From: DATDVC01 sp964601125
GTDB lineage: Bacteria > Patescibacteriota > Minisyncoccia > Phycocordibacterales > WO2-35-19
Reading direction: 5' to 3'
Assembly (NCBI GenBank): GCA_964601125.1
Contig: CAZRKB010000005.1
Coordinates: forward strand, 1-41,834
Length of the DNA stretch: 41,834 nt
A program made the position numbers and the translations under genes. The notes beneath the pieces are model-generated. The model saw nothing but the letters and a program-made list of their open reading frames with translations. It searched no databases and had not been told where the DNA came from. Numbering within the stretch: the first letter of the stretch is position 1; each line of letters begins with the position of its first letter. Positions 39,305 through 41,834 of the stretch are shown here, one piece after another.

Positions 39305-39312
39305 ATTAAAAA

Positions 39313-39798
39313 ATGAACGAAGAAAAAGAATTGGAGGTGTCAGATAGCCAAATATACGAAGTGGGCTATCATTTATTGCCAAATATATCAGAGGAAAATG
39401 TGCCCCAAGATGTATCCGCTATTCATGGCGTTATCTCAAATTGTGGCGGTATCATTTTTTCTGAGGGAGCGCCTTCCATGAGGCAGATATCTTATGAAAT
39501 TGCGAAGAAGGTTGAAAATAAGACCTTAAAGTTTAATAAAGCATATTTTGGCTGGATAAAATTTGAGGTAGATTCATCGCGAATATCAGAAATTACAGAG
39601 AAGATTGCTGGCATGCCAAATATCCTACGTTTTATCGTGATAAAAACTGTTAGGGAAAATACTATGTACACACCGAAAGCGCCTGTATTTAAAAGAGAGA
39701 ATAGTAAGGAAGTCGCGGATTCTACAGGTGACGTTGAGAAAGCTCCTGTGTCAGAAGAAGAGCTAGATAAAAGTATAGAAGATTTAGTCATAAGTTAG
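39313..39798 (+). CDS. rpsF: 30S ribosomal protein S6
   Basis: 161 residues, longer than usual bS6 (about 95-135). The ferredoxin-like core runs from YEVGYHLLPNISEENV through ISNCGGIIFSEGAPSMRQIS, FGWIKFEVDSSRISEITEKI and ILRFIVIKTV. An acidic tail of about 40 residues (VADSTGDVEKAPVSEEELDK) follows. S6 pairs with S18 on the 30S platform. It is first in the conserved order rpsF-ssb-rpsR. Confidence 0.9.
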   Translation: MNEEKELEVSDSQIYEVGYHLLPNISEENVPQDVSAIHGVISNCGGIIFSEGAPSMRQISYEIAKKVENKTLKFNKAYFGWIKFEVDSSRISEITEKIAGMPNILRFIVIKTVRENTMYTPKAPVFKRENSKEVADSTGDVEKAPVSEEELDKSIEDLVIS

Positions 39799-39834
39799 AT
39801 TTGAATTTTGATATTTAATTTTTAACTTAAAATC

Positions 39835-40287
39835 ATGTATATAAACAAGGCGATTATTTACGGGAACCTAACCAGGGACCCAGAACTCAAATCTCTTCCT
39901 TCCGGGGCTCAGGTTTGCGAATTTTCTGTAGCGACTAATCGTGTATGGAAAGACAAAAATGGTGCCAAGCAAGAATCTACCGACTATCACAATGTTGTAG
40001 TGTTTGGCAGACAGGCAGAACTTATAAAGCAATATTTGCGCAAGGGGAGCGGAGTGTTTCTCGAAGGCAGGATCCAAACTAGAAGTTGGGATGCTCAGGA
40101 CGGCACTAAAAGATACAGGACAGAAATAGTGGCAGACAGAATACAGTTTGGTCCCAAAGGTCCTTCCGGTACCCAGTCTTCGCAGGGACAAACTCCAGAA
40201 GATAAATCTCAAGAAAATAAGAAGGAAGAAGTGCCAGCTATTGAATACCCAGAAGAGGAGATAAACGCTGAAGATATCCCATTCTAA
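39835..40287 (+). CDS. ssb: single-stranded DNA-binding protein
   Basis: 150 residues. The OB fold begins MYINKAIIYGNLTRDPELKS, with VCEFSVATNRVWKDKNG, DYHNVVVFGRQAELIKQYL and GVFLEGRIQTRSW; a Gln/Ser-rich linker leads to the acidic tip EDIPF, which recruits repair and replication proteins. It coats single-stranded DNA. Second gene of the rpsF operon. Confidence 0.96.
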   Translation: MYINKAIIYGNLTRDPELKSLPSGAQVCEFSVATNRVWKDKNGAKQESTDYHNVVVFGRQAELIKQYLRKGSGVFLEGRIQTRSWDAQDGTKRYRTEIVADRIQFGPKGPSGTQSSQGQTPEDKSQENKKEEVPAIEYPEEEINAEDIPF

Positions 40288-40329
40288 TCTTTCAATCTTT
40301 TAATTTTTAATCTTTCAATTTAAAAAAAC

Positions 40330-40536
40330 ATGTCAAAACAAAATTGTTACTTTAAGCAAAATGGAATCAAATATGTGGACTATAAAGATACAGAGCTTCT
40401 AAAAAGATTTTTAAATCCGCATGCCCGCATCCTTTCAAAGAAAAAGACCGGAGTATCAAGTGAGTATCAACGTAAGCTCGCTCTCGCCGTAAAGCGCGCT
40501 CGCTTCATGGGTCTTTTGCCTTACGTTTCTAGATAA
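40330..40536 (+). CDS. rpsR: 30S ribosomal protein S18
   Basis: 68 residues: YVDYKDTELLKRFLNPHARI, LSKKKTGVSSEYQRKLALAV and KRARFMGLLPYV match bS18. One Cys near the N-terminus (QNCYF) recalls the zinc-type form but the other ligands are absent. Partner of S6. Third and last gene of the operon, followed by a palindromic element with a T-run that may terminate it. Confidence 0.95.
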   Translation: MSKQNCYFKQNGIKYVDYKDTELLKRFLNPHARILSKKKTGVSSEYQRKLALAVKRARFMGLLPYVSR

Positions 40537-40563
40537 CTCTGTATTCTGTCATATCACCCCCAG

Positions 40564-40590
40564 CCCCCTCTTACCCTTAAGAGGGGGTTT
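40564..40590 (+). repeat. palindromic element after rpsR, possible terminator
   Basis: CCCCCTCTTA (40564-40573) and TAAGAGGGGG (40578-40587) with TTT after it. The same arms as in tatD (38569-38591). Confidence 0.75.
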
Positions 40591-40635
40591 CGCTTCGTCT
40601 TTTGTTTTGTGGTAGTTGTAAGTATAATTTATGTC

Positions 40636-41331
40636 ATGAAGGACAACTGGCATAGCAAGGAATTTGTGGAGGATTGGGATAAAGGTATTTCTAGAACTCA
40701 TCCAACAAGGGCTGAACAATTGGATATTTTAACCTCAGTTTTAGCTAATAAATACAAAGAAGGAGAATTTATAGTTGATATTGGGTGCGGGTCTGGGCAG
40801 GTAGAAGAACTTATTTTCAACAAAATTCCAACTGCTCAAATTGTTGGGGTAGATTATTCTGCTGAAATGCTTGGAGTGGCAAAAGAGCGGCTTGGAAACT
40901 ACCCTGACAATTTCAAGATAGTTATAAAAAATATCCCAGAGCTACAAAATAGTGATTTGCCTATAGAGAAGTGCCAATACGTGATTAGTGTTCAAATGCT
41001 CCATGAAATTACTAATGAGCAGAAGGAGGAGTTATTCAGTAAAGTTTACGAGCTATTAGAGATAGAGGGACAGTTTTTAATCATGGATAGGATTAAAGTA
41101 GATTTAGAGACCTTTTCAGATAGCTATCAAGGAGTTTGGAAGAGATTGGAAGAAAAATTTGATTGGAATAGTGCCAGCTCATACGAAGAATACCAAGAAG
41201 TTATAAAGCAGAAGAATGACACTCCTGCTAGTTTGGCTGAATATTTAGAATGTCTAGAAAAAGTTGGCTTTAAAGCTGCTACACTGCATCTGCATTTTGA
41301 CAGAGCGTTAATTGTTGGAATAAAAAAATAA
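40636..41331 (+). CDS. class I SAM-dependent methyltransferase
   Basis: 231 residues from the ATG at 40636, with TATAAT seven bases upstream (40623-40628). Motif I is IVDIGCGSGQVEEL, motif II IVGVDYSAEMLGVAKERL, motif IV YVISVQMLHEI, as in ubiquinone/menaquinone-type or small-molecule methyltransferases. The substrate cannot be predicted. The next gene starts five bases downstream, so the two probably form an operon. Confidence 0.85.
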   Translation: MKDNWHSKEFVEDWDKGISRTHPTRAEQLDILTSVLANKYKEGEFIVDIGCGSGQVEELIFNKIPTAQIVGVDYSAEMLGVAKERLGNYPDNFKIVIKNIPELQNSDLPIEKCQYVISVQMLHEITNEQKEELFSKVYELLEIEGQFLIMDRIKVDLETFSDSYQGVWKRLEEKFDWNSASSYEEYQEVIKQKNDTPASLAEYLECLEKVGFKAATLHLHFDRALIVGIKK

Positions 41332-41335
41332 AAAT

Positions 41336-41719
41336 ATGGCAGAGACATTTCTCTACCAAAACCCTATATTTAAAAATCGCAGAAAGGAGCTTCGGAATTG
41401 TGCCACTGATGCAGAGAAAGTGTTGTGGGCAAAGCTAAGGAAGAGTCGGCTTGGATACAAATTCACTCGACAATATAGTGTTGGTCCCTACGTACTAGAT
41501 TTTTATTGTCCACAATTTCGTTTTGCAATTGAATTGGATGGGAATGTCCATAATAATCCTGATGTAAAAATTTATGACAAAGAAAGAGGTGAATACTTAA
41601 AAAGTCGCGATATATTAACAATAAGATTTTGGAATTCTGAAATCACTTCAGACACTGAAAAAGTGCTGTATATTATAAAGAAATCACTAGAGGGTAAATG
41701 CTCGCCTCTCTCCTCTTGA
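41336..41719 (+). CDS. DUF559 endonuclease-like protein
   Basis: 127 residues of the Vsr-like restriction endonuclease fold: NRRKELRNCATDAEKVLWAKLR, LGYKFTRQYSVGPYVLDFYCP, and the acidic motif FAIELDGNVHNN. The final residues (EGKCSPLSS) are encoded by a palindromic element that also spans the stop codon. Family members are often annotated as endonucleases, but their biological targets are unknown. Confidence 0.85.
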   Translation: MAETFLYQNPIFKNRRKELRNCATDAEKVLWAKLRKSRLGYKFTRQYSVGPYVLDFYCPQFRFAIELDGNVHNNPDVKIYDKERGEYLKSRDILTIRFWNSEITSDTEKVLYIIKKSLEGKCSPLSS

Positions 41720-41732
41720 GGCAAGAGGAGAG
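41708..41732. repeat. palindromic element overlapping the DUF559 gene end
   Basis: CTCTCCTCTT (41708-41717) and AAGAGGAGAG (41723-41732), perfect 10-bp stem with a GAGGC loop. It supplies the last codons and the TGA stop of the gene. Confidence 0.75.
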
Positions 41733-41763
41733 ATGGAGAGGTGATATGAGTAGGGATAAAATC

Positions 41764-41834
41764 TCAAACCCTCTCGACATAATCTCCAGTTTCAGTGTTG
41801 ACGCGTATTGTGTCGCCTTCGTTTATAAATAGGG
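41764..41834 (-). CDS. efp: elongation factor P, C-terminal fragment (cut by window)
   Basis: The last 22 codons and TGA stop of a minus-strand gene that continues beyond the window. It reads LFINEGDTIRVNTETGDYVE then RV, which matches the conserved C-terminus of EF-P (FxxEGDxIRVDTRTGEYxxR). EF-P relieves ribosome stalling at polyproline stretches. It is convergent with the DUF559 gene. Confidence 0.85.
   Translation of the reverse strand, partial: LFINEGDTIRVNTETGDYVERV

Noticed and set aside
24474..41732. Dispersed palindromes as a CRISPR array
   Set aside because: Copies are scattered, spacing is irregular and no cas genes are present; no CRISPR array is seen anywhere in the window.

Overview
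The window reads as a chromosomal piece of a Patescibacteria/CPR bacterium, most likely Parcubacteria-like (inference, no search was run). The grounds are a compact AT-rich layout, promoters of the form TGN-TATAAT lying only 6-8 bases before an ATG with no ribosome binding site (leaderless mRNAs), very large secreted proteins, shortened housekeeping proteins, a PilM/N/O cluster, and TGA used as a stop codon. Two 100-N scaffold gaps (4158-4257 and 6558-6657) show it is a scaffolded, probably metagenomic, assembly.

Layout. 1-6.5 kb: tRNA-Lys, a small hypothetical, DoxX-like and TrmH-like genes sharing a divergent promoter, then a minus-strand run ruvA-murE-mutM-secreted protein, rpsT, and a HepT/MntA toxin-antitoxin pair. 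6.7-17.9 kb: a cell-surface region with two GC-richer, Shine-Dalgarno-led secreted genes (one an S8 protease), three giant or large secreted proteins, and an AbrB/RelE-type pair. 18-25.4 kb: P-type ATPase, ruvX, a pilMNO-like cluster, tRNA-Arg, trhO, tRNA-Val and an RluA-type pseudouridine synthase. 25.6-28.1 kb: a complete diversity-generating retroelement (DGR). 28.2-41.8 kb: ileS (with an inserted histidine-phosphatase domain), recO, a large membrane protein, glyS, an AI-2E family transporter, metG, tatD, the rpsF-ssb-rpsR operon, a methyltransferase, a DUF559 protein and the 3' end of efp.

The main discovery is the DGR. A 115-bp template repeat (26558-26672) matches the 3' end of a target gene (26184-26298) with 19 mismatches, and every mismatch falls on an adenine of the template. 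Beside it lie an Avd-like four-helix-bundle gene, inverted and carrying a 9-C tract near its start, and a reverse transcriptase with the DGR-type LGNLTSQ and YADD motifs. Together they form a device that rewrites about a dozen codons at the C-terminus of the target protein.

A second theme is a family of dispersed palindromic elements made of CCCCTCTT..AAGAGGGG arms and CTTCGCCAA..CGGGCGAG modules. They sit between genes and also in frame inside murE, rluA, ileS and tatD and at the end of the DUF559 gene, adding peptide segments to conserved proteins much as Rickettsia palindromic elements do.
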